Assembly: GCA_949752795.1 (NCBI GenBank)
Contig: OX457071.1
Location: 75,295,983 to 75,359,982 of the forward strand
Origin: Hyperoodon ampullatus
Taxonomy: Eukaryota > Chordata > Mammalia > Artiodactyla > Ziphiidae
Reading direction: 5' to 3'
DNA: 64,000 nucleotides
A program made the position numbers and the translations under genes. Shown in pieces: positions 9,551-20,700 of this stretch (its first letter is position 1; every line of letters begins with the position of its first letter). The notes under the pieces are model-generated. The model was given only the letters and a program-made list of their open reading frames with translations, did not search any database and was not told the DNA's origin.

Positions 9551-10765
9551 TGAAAGGCAGCCCAAAATAGGATGTGTCGCCTCTAAGAATCCCGAATGCT
9601 GGTCAGGTGTCCATCCCTTTGCCTTTTAGTCGTGAGTCTCCTGGTGTCCCCGTGAGTCTGTCATAGTCGGCGATGCTGTTTCCTGCCGGTGTCCGTACAC
9701 AAGGTTGGGAACGTCTCTCCAGGAAAAGGTTGAGAGGTGAGAATTTCTCAGTTTTCCTTAACTGATTCTTTTGTTTCATGCCTTTGTAAAAATAAAATTG
9801 TCTCCACATGCTCTTGGCTTCCATGTCTTAGCTGTGAGATCTCAGCCTTGAGAAACCATCAGGCCAGGTAAGCTGTTTTTATTGTTATTACATCACATCT
9901 CACGGAGAGCATCCCAGGATGCATCCCCAGATCAAATGCCTGTAATTTCCTTTGATTGGAAACATGGAAGGATCTCCTTGTACAGTGAATTACAGCATAT
10001 ACAAAGTGAAGGACAATTCTTGGTCACTTTACACGGAGCAGGGAATTTTGAAAAGTTTGGAATTTTGGTATTTTGGATTTATACTTTAAATGAACAAGGG
10101 GATCAAACTAAATGGAACCTACACTGAATCTGGCTAGTGGAAATAGATCTCTTAGTTTATAGAATTTATCATCTTGGGATCTTATGTATCAGGTTTCCTT
10201 GTAGTGTCTCTATTTAGGTAGTAAATGTGATGTTTTAGAAACTTTTTTCCTCTAATTATATATTTATTTATTTATTTTGAAAGGAAAAAGAGAAATCCAC
10301 ACAAACATTTCTCAAAAGCTTCCAATTAGGCAAATCTTAGGAAAAATGCATTTTTCGATCTGAAATGCATATTATGATCTGTAGTTAAATAAGAATGTTT
10401 TGGTTTATAAGCTGAGTGTACCCATACCATCAGCATGAGATGTATATACAGTTTTCCCTTTGAAAACATTTCTGTCCAAGATCCAAGCGATGGACCTTTA
10501 TTTCCTTTCTCTGGATCAGAGAGATCATTAAAAGGAATTCTAGCTCGGTACTTGGCTTACTTTCTCATCAGAGATAACTAATTCCGTCTCACCTGTGTTA
10601 CAACCCAGTAGGAGCATTTGATAGTGTTTCACAAGCTAAGGAGTGGAGAAACTAACAAAATTTCTGACTGTGTTGGTTACAGTTTTGAGAACTGTAGCGG
10701 GATACGCTTAATTCTTAGCATAAAAACATGTCATTTTTTTTTTTTTTTTTTTTTTAAAGAAAGGG
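9551..10765. other. Unique AT-rich sequence
   Basis: No coding signal is seen. A short (TTTA)n tract lies at about 10,262-10,278 and an 18-bp T run at 10,735-10,755. Confidence 0.5.
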
Positions 10766-10769
10766 AAAT

Positions 10770-10925
10770 AACGTTAATGAGTGCTGACTGTGAACCGGAC
10801 ATTGATGTATTTATGGTATTTGGAGCTGTTGTTGCTTTTATGTTGGAAGTTAGTAAAGTGAGACATGGAGAAGTTACATCACCTGTCAGAGGACACACTG
10901 AATAAGTGGCAAAGCTGGTGTCCAA
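10770..10925 (-). repeat. MIR fragment, degraded
   Basis: 'gagtgctgactgtgaaccggacattg ... agtgagacatggagaagttacatcacctgtcagaggacacactgaataagtggcaaagctgg' keeps the reverse MIR order. Confidence 0.55.
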
Positions 10926-11751
10926 CTCAGAAAAAAAAAGAAAAGAAGAATTTTTACTGTCTAGCTCTTGAATATGTATGTCACTTGAAAATGAGGAACC
11001 ACATTATCTCTAAGATACCCATGTTTTTTGTGGGATGAAAGACAGCTGGAATAATGTGAAAATCAGTGGTTCCCCTGATTGTGGGAATATATTCTCTGGA
11101 GTAAAGTTTAAGCACTTCTAGCATTAAATATTATATTAATCACTATTAGCTCCGGGAATCTGCCCAAACAAGTCATTCTTCCAACAATGTTTGTCTTCAG
11201 CCAACTTAGGCAATCAGCCACTGAATGAGGCATCTCCCCCCCTAAAAGACATGATTTGACCAGTAAGAATTTGGTTATGCAATTAAGTGTTGACAAATTA
11301 GGAGGTAAAAGCTCTGGACTTGGAAATCTTGGTATTTTGATGATCTAAAGTATAAACAGTTTTTCCCCCTGCAATAAATAACAGCTGTACAAATTTTAAT
11401 ATCAAATTGGCCAATCTTCAAAGCTACACTGCAAGCTATAAGTTAAGATATGAGGATAATAATCAAGAAAAGTCAAAATGCCATCAGCAGTGAAAACCTG
11501 TTTTTTAAAAAAAGAAAAGGAAAAGAAGGGAAAATTCCTTTAGAAAATGACCTAAGACTTTTTTTTCCTGTTAAAAAATGAGAAAAGTGAAAGAATTTTC
11601 AAAGAATGTTGACCGAGGATAGAGTTTCTTGTAAAAACTATGCTTTTTAGTGGAACTCTAATCAGAAGTTTAGGAGTCAGTAGCCTCTTCTAAAGGCAAC
11701 AAGAGGTAGTATTATCAGGATTTTATGAGTATGATATCTGCTATAATCTAG
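10926..11751. other. AT-rich unique sequence
   Basis: No gene, promoter or repeat was recognised. The A8 run at about 11,552-11,559 on the minus strand is too short to mark a processed transcript. Confidence 0.45.
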
Positions 11752-11976
11752 TCAGCAGCGCTTTGTTTTGGTTGTGGAGTGATGGGCTTTAGTAAAGAGG
11801 GCATCCGCGGCTGCTGGAGGGAAGATGCCAGCCAGCAGGGTCATGGGCACCAGTGGAGCCACAGTGGGACCAAGGGATGCCAGGGTGGACTGGAAGGAGG
11901 GCGGGGCCTTCACTTTCAAATAGTTCATCCTTGATTTTTTCTTTGGAAAAGGTGCTTCTGGAATTTCCATTGGTAT
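11752..11976 (-). CDS. Candidate terminal coding exon, unknown protein
   Basis: On the minus strand a pyrimidine-rich tract and cag at 11,977-11,979 (tatatcag|ataccaatgg) precede an open frame of 74 codons ending in TGA at 11,752. The product starts IPMEIPEAPFPKKKSRMNYL and later has a hydrophobic Pro/Ala/Leu stretch. Third positions are strongly C/G in the second half (gcc, ctg, ccc, acc), unlike the AT-rich flanks, which gives it coding character. A second frame is also open across the segment, and no clear AATAAA follows. I do not recognise the protein. It could be a last exon, a fragment of a processed pseudogene, or chance. It lies opposite to the transcription direction suggested by the L1 bias. 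Confidence 0.25.
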   Translation of the reverse strand: MPMEIPEAPFPKKKSRMNYLKVKAPPSFQSTLASLGPTVAPLVPMTLLAGIFPPAAADALFTKAHHSTTKTKRC

Positions 11977-12349
11977 CTGATATATGAGGACAGATTATGA
12001 GGGGTGAGAAAGATTTAGCCCAAGTAGTTGGGCTGAAAGCAATGTATGAATTAGACACATGACAGAAAACAACATCTTTGTTAATATGTTTATTCAAGTG
12101 GTTTTATATTAAAAATTTAGTGTTCCTGATAGTTTAATTGCTAATTGAATGTAAAGATATATCCCACTAGCTTACTAAAAATCTATTTTTAATAAACTGA
12201 TTATTTAAAACATGGATTTTCATAGTGGAAAAGATGGCAGCTTTTAGGAAAGCAAGAAAAACTCTATTAAAAATTCTTTAAATTATATTAATTTAAAATT
12301 TTTAATTGTTTTTATTTTTTTAAATATATAATTTATTTACATGCTATAA
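11977..12349. other. AT-rich unique sequence
   Basis: The segment is dominated by A/T stretches (aatttaaaatttttaattg) and shows no gene or clear repeat. Confidence 0.45.
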
Positions 12350-12710
12350 AATGAGAGGGTTATGAAACAGCATCTGCTGAAAAGTAATCTCCTCTCTCCT
12401 CCAGGCTTTCAGCCCACTAACCCTTCCAGGTCACCCAGCTGCCCCTCTGGGAGGGGCTGGTATTACCAGTTTTTCCGTATGCTTCAGAGAAGGTCTGTGC
12501 CTGTATAAGGAAATATGTTTTCTTCTATCCCCCTCTATTTTTTACACAAGTATTGACATAGTATACATAGTATTCTAGTATACATAGTATTCTGGATCCT
12601 TTATTTTTACTTAATGATATATTTCAGAGATGATATATTATGGTATATTTGACATATTATGATATATGATGTATTAATGATATATTTCATATCAGTACAT
12701 AAAACACTTC
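12350..12710 (-). mobile_element. Ancient LINE-1, outer element, part 1
   Basis: Reverse L1M-like sequence: 'ttttttacacaagtattgacatagtatac', 'ttatttttacttaatgatatatttcagagat' and 'catatcagtacataaaacacttcttcattc'. It is split by a second L1 at 12,722 and resumes at 13,173. Confidence 0.6.
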
Positions 12711-12721
12711 TTCATTCTTTT

Positions 12722-13161
12722 ATTTTTATTGTGGTAAAACATACATAACATGAAATTTTCCATTTTTAAGTGTACAGTCCTGTGGCATTACATACATTCA
12801 CATTGTTGTGCAACCATACCACCATTTATTTCTAGAACTTTTTCATCATCCCAGCTGAAACTCTGTACACATTAAACAATAACTCCCTCTACCCCCAGCC
12901 CCTGGTAACCACCATTCTACTTTCTCTCTCTCAGAATTTGACTATTTTAACTATCTCAGAATGAGTAGAATCATCTAAATGTTATCCTTTTGTGTCTGGC
13001 TTATTTCAGTTAGCATAATATCCTCAAGGTTTATCCATGTTATAGCATATATCAGGATTTCATTTCCTTTTAATGGCTGAATAATATTCCGTTGTACGCA
13101 TATACCGCACTGGGTTTATCCATTCATCTGTCAATGGACATTTGTGTTGTTTCCACCCTTT
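12722..13161 (-). mobile_element. LINE-1 nested inside an older LINE-1
   Basis: It begins with the reverse of an L1M 3' UTR (tattgtggtaaaacatacataac, then aagtgtacagtcctgtggcatta) and reaches the reverse of ORF2 (aatggctgaataatattccgttgtacg). The 11-bp TSD ttcattctttt lies at 12,711-12,721 and 13,162-13,172. Two successive copies of the ORF2 motif EYY(T/S)AIK on the minus strand are explained by this nesting. Confidence 0.8.
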
Positions 13162-13172
13162 TTCATTCTTTT

Positions 13173-13400
13173 TAATGGCTGTGTAGTATTCTATTCTATG
13201 GTTGTAGCATCTTAGATAAACCAGTTCCCTAGTGATGAGCATCAGGTTATTTCCATGTTTCAGTGAATAACTGTGAACCTGTACTATTTGACACATGCAT
13301 GTATCTAGTAAACACATTTCTTGAAATGGATTGGCTAAAACGAAATGTTATGGGCACCACACGTTTTGGGCTCTTGCCAGCTGGTCCTCCATGGACGTTG
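13173..13400 (-). mobile_element. Ancient LINE-1, outer element, part 2
   Basis: It continues the outer L1: 'aatggctgtgtagtattctattctatgg', 'taaaccagttccctagtgatgagcatcaggttatttcc' and 'atgtatctagtaaacacatttcttgaaatgg', all reversed L1 ORF2 3' sequence with decay. Confidence 0.6.
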
Positions 13401-14086
13401 TCCCCATTTGCACCCCCTAGAGACTGCCTGCTTCCCGACCCCTCACTGACACAGTGTCGCCAAACTCCTTTGCTCCTTTGCTCATCTCGTGGTGGAAAAC
13501 GCTGTCTCAGCACAGTTGCAACTGGCATTTCTCTGGAGTGAACTCTGAGCGTTTCAGGGCCATTGTATTGCCTTTCACTGGGACTATCTTCATTTCCTTT
13601 GTTCATGTCTCAGGTGGGCTGTTGAGTTTTTTCCTCCCTCTTCTCTATATTGGCTGTTGCTGAAAAATTTGCTTTTCTTTGGCATCCTTACCGCAGCCTG
13701 TGGGAAGCTTTTGGAACCCTGCTGTGAAACGGGAATTTTGTCTAAGAATAGTGAAACCTGCTTTTCAACACCATTGACCAAATACTGGCTCGGTGACAGT
13801 AATTTTGTTAAGGGGACAGACTTTAGGAGGCAGGAGCTGTAGGGGGCTTTATATTCAGAAGAAAGTTTATCTGCTCTCACAGTGTGTTTAAAGGACTTAT
13901 TCATCTTTCAAAAGGTGGATGCATAAACACAAGACAATATATAACGTGAGATGTACTGAGAAAATAACTGAAAGGTAGCAGGCGTTCACACCCACCCGCG
14001 GACCAGGGCAGGGTGTTGGCAGGGGGTGGTTTCGGGTATGATGAGGCCTGAACAGAATACGGTTAGGAGGAAGCTCTTTAAGAAAA
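13401..14086. other. Unique sequence
   Basis: No coding signal, promoter or clear repeat was seen. Confidence 0.45.
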
Positions 14087-14094
14087 AGAATCCA

Positions 14095-14305
14095 GGGCTT
14101 CCCTGGTGGCGCCGTGGTTGAGAGTCTGCCTGCCGATGCAGGGGACACGGGTTCGTGCCCCGGTCCGGGAAGATCCCGCATGCCGTGGAGCGGCTGGGCC
14201 CGTGAGCCGTGGCCGCTGAGCCTGCGCGTCCGGAGCCTGTGCTCCGCAACGGGAGAGGCCACAGCAGTGAGAGGCCCGCGTACCGCAAAAAAAAAAAAAA
14301 AAGTT
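14095..14305 (+). mobile_element. CHR SINE, short form
   Basis: Near-consensus copy in plus orientation with a 16-A tail. The TSD agaatcca lies at 14,087-14,094 and 14,306-14,313. Confidence 0.94.
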
Positions 14306-14801
14306 AGAATCCAAAGTGACCAGATTGCAAGCTCCCCTCGCAGGCCTGGGGAGGGACCCTGCAGCCCCAGATTCCATGGCCTCTTGGCACGTGGGACTCT
14401 GGAGTGCAGGCTGCACCAGCTGGGCCTCGGGCTCACAGCCACGCTGCCCACAGGGTCCTGGGAGCACGTCCAGCGAGGCAGGTGACAGCTAGAGGTCTCA
14501 GTGCGAGCACCAATGTGCTTCCAACAGCATCCACAGGGGGCGAGGGTGAGATGGCCCCTTTAGTGATGGGGATGTCCGTGTCACCTGCCTGCCCTCGGTG
14601 ACTTCTCAGTACCGTGTCACCGATGTGCTCCGCGCACCCAGCCTCATGCTGGCACCACAGAGAAGCTTAAGGTCAGTGGTAAGTCTAGCTGAAGAGAACG
14701 AACATACAGAAGTCTGACATCAAAGAGACTTTGCAGCGTCTATACCTGTCATCTCCAGAGCGGGAGTGGTGGGTACTCCTCTTGGGGTGGGTAGATGGTA
14801 T

Positions 14802-14805
<4 letters not shown>
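14306..14805. other. GC-moderate unique sequence with a CTCF-like core
   Basis: No gene is seen. A match to the CTCF core, cagggggcg, lies at 14,534-14,542; the outer part of the motif is poor. Confidence 0.4.
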
Positions 14806-14837
<32 letters not shown>

Positions 14838-14920
14838 ACACGTATACATAAACATACATATACATACACGTATGTACATATATGCGCATATGTATGTATG
14901 TCAGAATGTATCAGAATGTA
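14806..14920. repeat. (GT)n microsatellite with adjoining CA/TA-rich tract
   Basis: Fifteen GT units at 14,806-14,835 are followed by imperfect acatacata, acgtatgtaca and gtatgtatgt blocks that can pair with each other. Confidence 0.95.
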
Positions 14921-15159
14921 TCTATATATCTCCACATCTAATAGAACCTTAATATTATTTATAAATTAATAAATAAATGTGTGTAGGGATGTTCAGAGTT
15001 TTAACATTTTTTGCTTATCGGGATGTGTCATTGGAAAGGCATGAAGACCATTCATCTTGACAGACAGTGCCCTAGAAGCGGAACTGCTGATGTAGCCCTT
15101 TAGGGTTGTATGTGCAGACATTTGAGCCTCAGGGAGGGAAGACGTTGTGTGCGCAGGCC

Positions 15160-15594
15160 TGTGCGGTGGTGAACTCTATGTGTCCACTAGTCTGGGCCAT
15201 GAGGTGCCCAGGTACTTGGTGAAACATTTTTCTGGGTGTTTCCAGGAGGGCGTTCCTGGGTGAGATGAACGTGTGAGTTGGTGGACTCAGTAACGCAGAC
15301 GATCCTTCCCGACGTGGCGGCCTCCTCCAGTCCGCCAAGGCCTGAATAGACAGCAAGGCAGGGCGAGGAGAATTTGTCCCCTCTGCCTGCCTGTCCTCCA
15401 CCTGGACAGTGGTCTGCTCTCGCCTTCGGACTTGGACTAGAACTAGACCTTCAGGCCTCCTGGGGCTCCAGCCTCCAGATTCACTCCGCAGCGCGTGGAC
15501 TTGTCAGCCTCCGTGATTGTGTGAACCAGTCCCTTGTAATAGATCCCTATCCATCGTCTGTTGTTTCTGTGTCTCTGAAGGACCCTGACTAGCA
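15160..15594 (+). mobile_element. Ancient LTR/ERVL-type relic, plus strand
   Basis: The order of blocks matches a mammalian LTR family: 'gtgtccactagtctgggccatgaggtgcccag', 'tctgggtgtttccaggaggg', 'ggcctgaatagacag', 'gcctccgtgattgtgtgaaccagtccc' and 'ctctgaaggaccctgactag'. The family name is uncertain. It is the only plus-strand LTR in the window. Confidence 0.6.
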
Positions 15595-15597
15595 ACT

Positions 15598-15686
15598 GCT
15601 GGGCCCCCTGTAATCTCACGCTGGCCCACGTTCCTGAGCCCTGGATCCCTGCAGAACCACGTGGGGAGCTTTAAGAAATACCAGTG
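15598..15686 (+). repeat. MER5-type hAT relic, part 1
   Basis: 'cctgagccctggatccctgcagaaccacgtggggagctttaagaaatacc' resembles MER5 and is split by the CHR SINE. The rest follows at 15,908. Confidence 0.45.
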
Positions 15687-15907
15687 TTGGGGCTTCCCTG
15701 GTGGTGCAGTGGTTGACAGTCCGCCTGCCAATGCAGGGGATGCGGGTTCGTGCCCCGGTCCGGGAAGATCCCACATGCCGCAGAGCGGCTGGGCCCGTGA
15801 GCCATGGCCGCTGAGCCTGCGCGTCCGGAGCCTGAGCCTGTGCTCCGCAACGGGAGAGGCCACAACAGTGAGAAGCCCGCGTACTGCAAAAAAAAAAAAG
15901 AAAAGAA
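15687..15907 (+). mobile_element. CHR SINE, short form, with a 6-bp internal duplication
   Basis: The TSD aagaaataccagtg (15,673-15,686) matches aagaaataccactg (15,908-15,921) with one mismatch. The body has gagcctgagcctgtg where the consensus has gagcctgtg. The tail is A-rich with aaaag repeats. Confidence 0.93.
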
Positions 15908-16215
15908 AAGAAATACCACTGCTTGAGTTTCTCAGAGAGTCTGATTGATTGATTGATGGATTGATTGATTTTACAGCACTAAACATTTATTACTTTTCGT
16001 GGTTCTCTGAGTTGTTTGGAAAGTTCTCTTGATCTGTGTTGGCTTGGCCAAGGCTGGACAGTCTACAAAGGTATCATTCACATGACCGGCCATTGTTAGA
16101 CTGGTTAGTCCTGTTTAAAGCTTCTTTAGAAGCTTCCTTGGTCAGAGACTCCGATTTAATTGGTATTTTTCAAAAGCTCCCCCAGTGGTCCGGGTTGAGA
16201 ACAAGTGATGCAAAT
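15908..16215 (+). repeat. MER5-type hAT relic, part 2, with (GATT)n
   Basis: 'ctcagagagtctgatt', 'gagactccgatttaattgg' and 'ggtccgggttgagaacaagtgatg' fit the MER5 3' half. A (GATT/TTGA)n run at 15,942-15,971 expanded from the 'tctgatt' site. Confidence 0.45.
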
Positions 16216-16479
16216 TCTAGCGTCGCAGTTGTCGGAAACCTGGTCTGTCGGCTCAGAGACACTGCCCCCCATCTCAGGTGTGGCCTCAGGCTGGCCAAGC
16301 ATACAGGATGGAGGAGGACACCAGCCACCTGGTTACACACCCTCCTGCCTGACGCTGACTGAGGGGGTTTAGAACCGGTTCTGAACTGGGAGGATGGGCT
16401 CTGTGAGCCTGTGGGCGGGAGGGAGGGGCTGAGAGGCTGGATGGGGCCGTGGTCAAGGGGCGTGGCCTCCTGACTCTGC

Positions 16480-16610
16480 GGCCTTCATCCACCAATCCTC
16501 AGTTTACCCTTCTGTCGAATGGACACGGTTAAAGACAGAACTACCTCCTGGAGTTGTTGGGAAGATTCAGCTGACACAGAAAAAGTGCTTAGAGTGATAA
16601 TTAGTTGTCA
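16480..16610 (+). repeat. MIR fragment, sense
   Basis: 'cctcagtttacccttctgtcgaatggacac ... ctacctcctggagttgttgggaagattcag' follows the MIR core in sense order. Confidence 0.65.
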
Positions 16611-17344
16611 CCTGCACAGGTGTTAGTTACTGTCACAGAGACATGCGTCACCCTCCACGTACACGTGCACCTGCCCCCAGGTTTGCATTCTTGCCACGTT
16701 TGCCTTGCTGGCCAAAACGCTTTGGCTGGTTCCTTATTGTCCATGTTAGCTGAGGTCCTTGTCTGGCTGTACTCGAGTTCTCCAGGCCTAGGAGTCCATC
16801 ATATATGGAAGGCAACTTTGGATGTCTCTGCTCTGGACAAGTCTGTGTTCATTTTCAAAGTGCAGTTTTCAAGGGCGTCTTCGTCTCGTTGTATTTCTAC
16901 GAGGGATGTCTCACTTTTTCTCATGTCGTGTACTGACAACCCATGATGGTGCTGTCACCTGAGCTTTCAGGAAAGACTGGAAGCACCAGAAAAGATGGGG
17001 TTTAAAAACGTCAACAACCTGAGTTGCCACACAGAGGGCAAAACGAGCCAGCTCTGTGGCCCGCGTGGCCCCTCAGAGTCCTACGCCCGACACTTTGTAC
17101 CTGCAGGGTCACAGCTTATGGCCCCGCACAGGAGGACAGAGCATCCTGGGGCTGGTTCAGTGACATTTGCCGTCCAATGCAGCAGTTTTATATGGACGAC
17201 TACATTTTTATTGATGGTTTTAGTAGATCTGATACTAACTAGTCTGTGACCCGTGTAAGTGGTATTAATATGCTGTTATTTTTAAGTGGGTTGTGCATGG
17301 AATCAGGCATATTGTCTTGTCAGCACATTGGATTCAGCCCAGTA
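16611..17344. other. Unique sequence
   Basis: No gene or repeat was recognised. The open frames are short and without domains. Confidence 0.45.
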
Positions 17345-17625
17345 AAGGAATTTACAGCAGCACTTCCTTCCTTCTGGAGGCTCTTGGAGAGAATCCATTT
17401 CTTGGCTTCTTCCAGCTTCGAGGTGCTGCCTGCATTCCTTGGCTGGTGGCCCCTTCCTGCATCTTCAAAGCCAGCCATCACCTCACTCCGACCTCTTCTT
17501 TCATCCTCACTTCTCCTTCTCTGACTCTCCTGCCTCCCTCTTTTCCTTATAAGGACCTTTGTGATGACATTGGGCCCATCTGGATAGTCCTGTAGGTAGG
17601 TGTTGCTATTCTCATGTTATGGGTC
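17345..17625 (-). mobile_element. MaLR (MLT1-type) LTR fragment
   Basis: The reverse of MLT1 blocks: 'ctggaggctcttggagagaatcc', 'catcttcaaagccagcca', 'ataaggacctttgtgatgacattgggcccatctggatagtcc'. The last 50 bp grade into a MIR-like relic (gggtcggaaaacacagctcagag). Confidence 0.65.
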
Positions 17626-17794
17626 GGAAAACACAGCTCAGAGGGTCCTTGCTGTTCCTGGTTCCCCACTCCTCTTGAGAGCAGTGGATAATGGAATAGC
17701 CCATACTCATCTGGGTTTCTTATCACTCTTGTAAGGATCCATTGTGATTAAAAGAAAAATCTGGGCTTTTAAAATGATTATTTTTCTACTGTTT

Positions 17795-18095
17795 CCTTCC
17801 AGTTTTATTGAGGTGTAATTGACGTACAGCACTACATAAGTTTAAGGTGCACAGCATAACGATTTCACTTATAGACATTGTGACATGATGACCACAGTAA
17901 GTTCAGTGAACATCCATCATCTCGTATAGATGCGAAATAAAGGAAAAAGAAAAAAATATTTTTTCCTTGTGATGGGAACTCAGGATTTATTCTCTTAACA
18001 ACTTCCGTATATAACATACAGCAGTGTTAATGATATTTGCTGTTGTATATGTTGTGCATTACCTCCTTAGTACTTATTTATCTTAAACTAACAAT
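17795..18095 (-). mobile_element. Ancient LINE-1 (L1M) 3' end
   Basis: The reverse of an L1M 3' UTR: 'cagttttattgaggtgtaattgacgtac', 'taagtttaaggtgcacagcataacgattt' and 'gatgaccacagtaagttcagtgaac'. Decay is high. Confidence 0.75.
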
Positions 18096-18102
18096 ATTGT
18101 GG

Positions 18103-18312
18103 GGCTTCCCTGGTGGCGCAGTGGTTGGGAGTCCGCCTGCCTATGCAGGGGATGCGGGTTCGTGCCCCAGTCCGGGAAGATCCCACATGCCGCAGAGCAG
18201 CTGGGCCTGTGAGCCATGGCCGCTGAGCCAGCACGTCCGGAGCCTGTGCTCCGCAACAGGAAAGGCCACAACAGTGAGAGGCCCGCGTACCGCAAAAAAA
18301 AAAAAAAAAAAA
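18103..18312 (+). mobile_element. CHR SINE, short form
   Basis: Near-consensus plus-strand copy ending in about 18 A. I could not find a clear TSD. Confidence 0.93.
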
Positions 18313-18689
18313 CAGAAAAAAGCAGATACACAAAATACTGCTCCTTAGCCATAACTAAATGAAGAGTTAGGAGTGAAATAGTGACTCCATGTACCAACAG
18401 CCTATATGCACACTTTGAATAGATACCCTCTCTGCCAATGTTCCAAAGTTTTTAACCTGGCAGTTATGCTTGCTTCTTGCTTGCCAAGTTGATCAGTGTA
18501 GGTTGGATTGACATCCATCTGTGTGAGGTTCATGCAATATGGAAGCTGTGCCATGGCTCCTTTATTTTCAGGCTGTACAGTTCTCAAGGTTTTGTTGTCT
18601 TAACTCATTGGCCATCCAGGACTGTGGTGCTTCCCTCAGGGGAGAAAACGAACAGTCACGAAAGAAGACGGGTATTGGAAAAGAATCTG
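18313..18689. other. Unique sequence
   Basis: No gene or clear repeat is seen. Confidence 0.4.
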
Positions 18690-18815
18690 AAAAAGAATGA
18701 AAAAATATATATATGGATGTATGTATATGGATAACTAAATTGCTTTGCTGTACACTTGAAACTAATGCAACATTGTAAATTAACTATACTTCAATTTAAA
18801 AAATAATAATAATAT
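18690..18815 (+). mobile_element. LINE-1 3' end, plus strand
   Basis: 'ctaaattgctttgctgtacacttgaaactaatgcaacattgtaaattaactatacttcaattt' is the sense L1 3' UTR with an A-rich end. It is one of only two plus-strand L1 pieces in the window. Confidence 0.8.
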
Positions 18816-20700
18816 TAAGAAAAGTAAAGAAGATGGAACCTCCCCTTTCATGAATGTTCCTTGAGGTCTCCTCCCAGAACTGGCAGTAAGCAGTACAGGT
18901 ATTAGCAGGAAGACTTGGAATGGGCCAGAACACTGCATCAATTTAATCAATTCCAAGACGACTCTGTTACACAGGCCTGAAAATACACTTTCCATCCTAT
19001 TTATCATCCCAAATTACGTTCAGTCACATTATCCAAGGTGAACTACCAGAGATTCTACAGTGAGATAACGCCAGTAGTAAAATACAAAAGGGCCCTCAGA
19101 TAGCAAGGCGCCACCCACCTGGAGAGCCCCAGTTGGACTATAAACCCCTTCCCGCCATCAGATTCCCAGCGAAAACTTAAAGCTCATCTCCTGCCTTTAG
19201 CTTCTCTGTTATTATTACAACCTACTGTGTGTTCGAATAAGCCCAAGGAATTAATTGATATGCATTTGAAAAATGCGTCCATATTCCCTTTTATATTACT
19301 ACCTTTTTCTAACCTATAAATTATCTTTGCCAGCTTGCTTTCAATTTTAAAAGCTGTAAGGTTTCCTCAAAGTAAGTAATATTTTAGCATCCTGATTTTA
19401 AGAGGGCTCTACTTTTTCTGCCTCTCTAGGGAAGGAGTTAAATGCTGGAAGAAGACATCAGCATTTAATGGTAAAGAAATTCTGCTCTTGGGCAGCCTGT
19501 ATGCAGTGCTCACATTTCAAAATTGTTTTCATTCTTACGTTTTTATAACGTTTAACCAGTCTGGATGGACATATGAAACCATGGTCCTAAAAGAAATGCA
19601 TCTGCTTGGAGGCAAGAGTCAGGGATCCATTTGGATGGAGTGAGAATTGCCTGGTGTCTTAGACCAACCGAATGCCCACCGAGTGCCTGGCGGGGGGCCG
19701 GGGTCCTGGGCAGGGGCTCACACTGAAGCCGGAGAGAGAGAGCATTTGCAGTTATAAAATGAAAACGAGTTTAAGGATGCTTGGGGAATATGGAATGGTT
19801 GGTGATGAGGTACAGCTACATAGCTTTCTTGCCTGTGAAGGAACGAATTCGTGTGTTTTGATCACTCTTGGAGCAGGGACGGGGCAAAGGACAGGGACAC
19901 AGGGGCGAGAAAGCTTTGAGTTCATGAAACTGTTTTTCAAATAGTCACTGTGAAGAACAGCTGGTAAATGTCACGAAAAGGCTCTGAGGCCACACAGCAT
20001 TTAGAAGGGCATTTCCCAAGGGCTGCACATTCTTTCAGACTTGTCAACAAACCATCAAAGTTGCATACAGGACACAAGAAGTAACAGCCTCGGCATTTTT
20101 GTCAGTGGAGGAGAGGATTCCTTGCTCTGCACACAGCGGCATAACTGACATGTTTTTCCTCCTTAGTAAAGACTTCCATTCCCTTGACCTTGCGAGTTGA
20201 CCTTCTAAACTACAGTACAGTATTTCTCGCATAATTATCACCTGTTCCAATACGAAGTCACCACGCTCAGACTCACTTCTGGATAGAAGAGACATTCAAA
20301 AATGTATGAAAAAACACAACACACATCTGTGTACACAGTACCCATGAAAAAGAACCAATACATGTAAGGCCCTGCTCAGAGCAGTTGGCTACAGGAACGG
20401 CCGTAGGTCTGCTGCATTCTGTGAGGATTCAGTTGAAACGCAGGGAAAATACCACAATTTGTGAGTAACTACCCGTGATTCTCTTATAAAGTGGGAGGCT
20501 GACGATGGACATAGTAAAGTGTATCTGAGAGGCTACGTGGAGGGTAAGTTACATATCAGCGTTGTCTCCCCACCCCCTTGTCTCTGTGAGCTGTCACCCT
20601 TGAATCTTAGGAGACCCACCAGTTGATTGGCAGGCAAACATCCGGGCCTTCCTGGCATCCTTGAGCATCTTACAACATCAGGCTTCCTTGGATTGAGAAT
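18816..20700. other. Long unique stretch
   Basis: Nearly 1.9 kb with no recognised repeat, which is unusual here. No coding exon is supported. It may contain conserved non-coding sequence. Confidence 0.45.
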
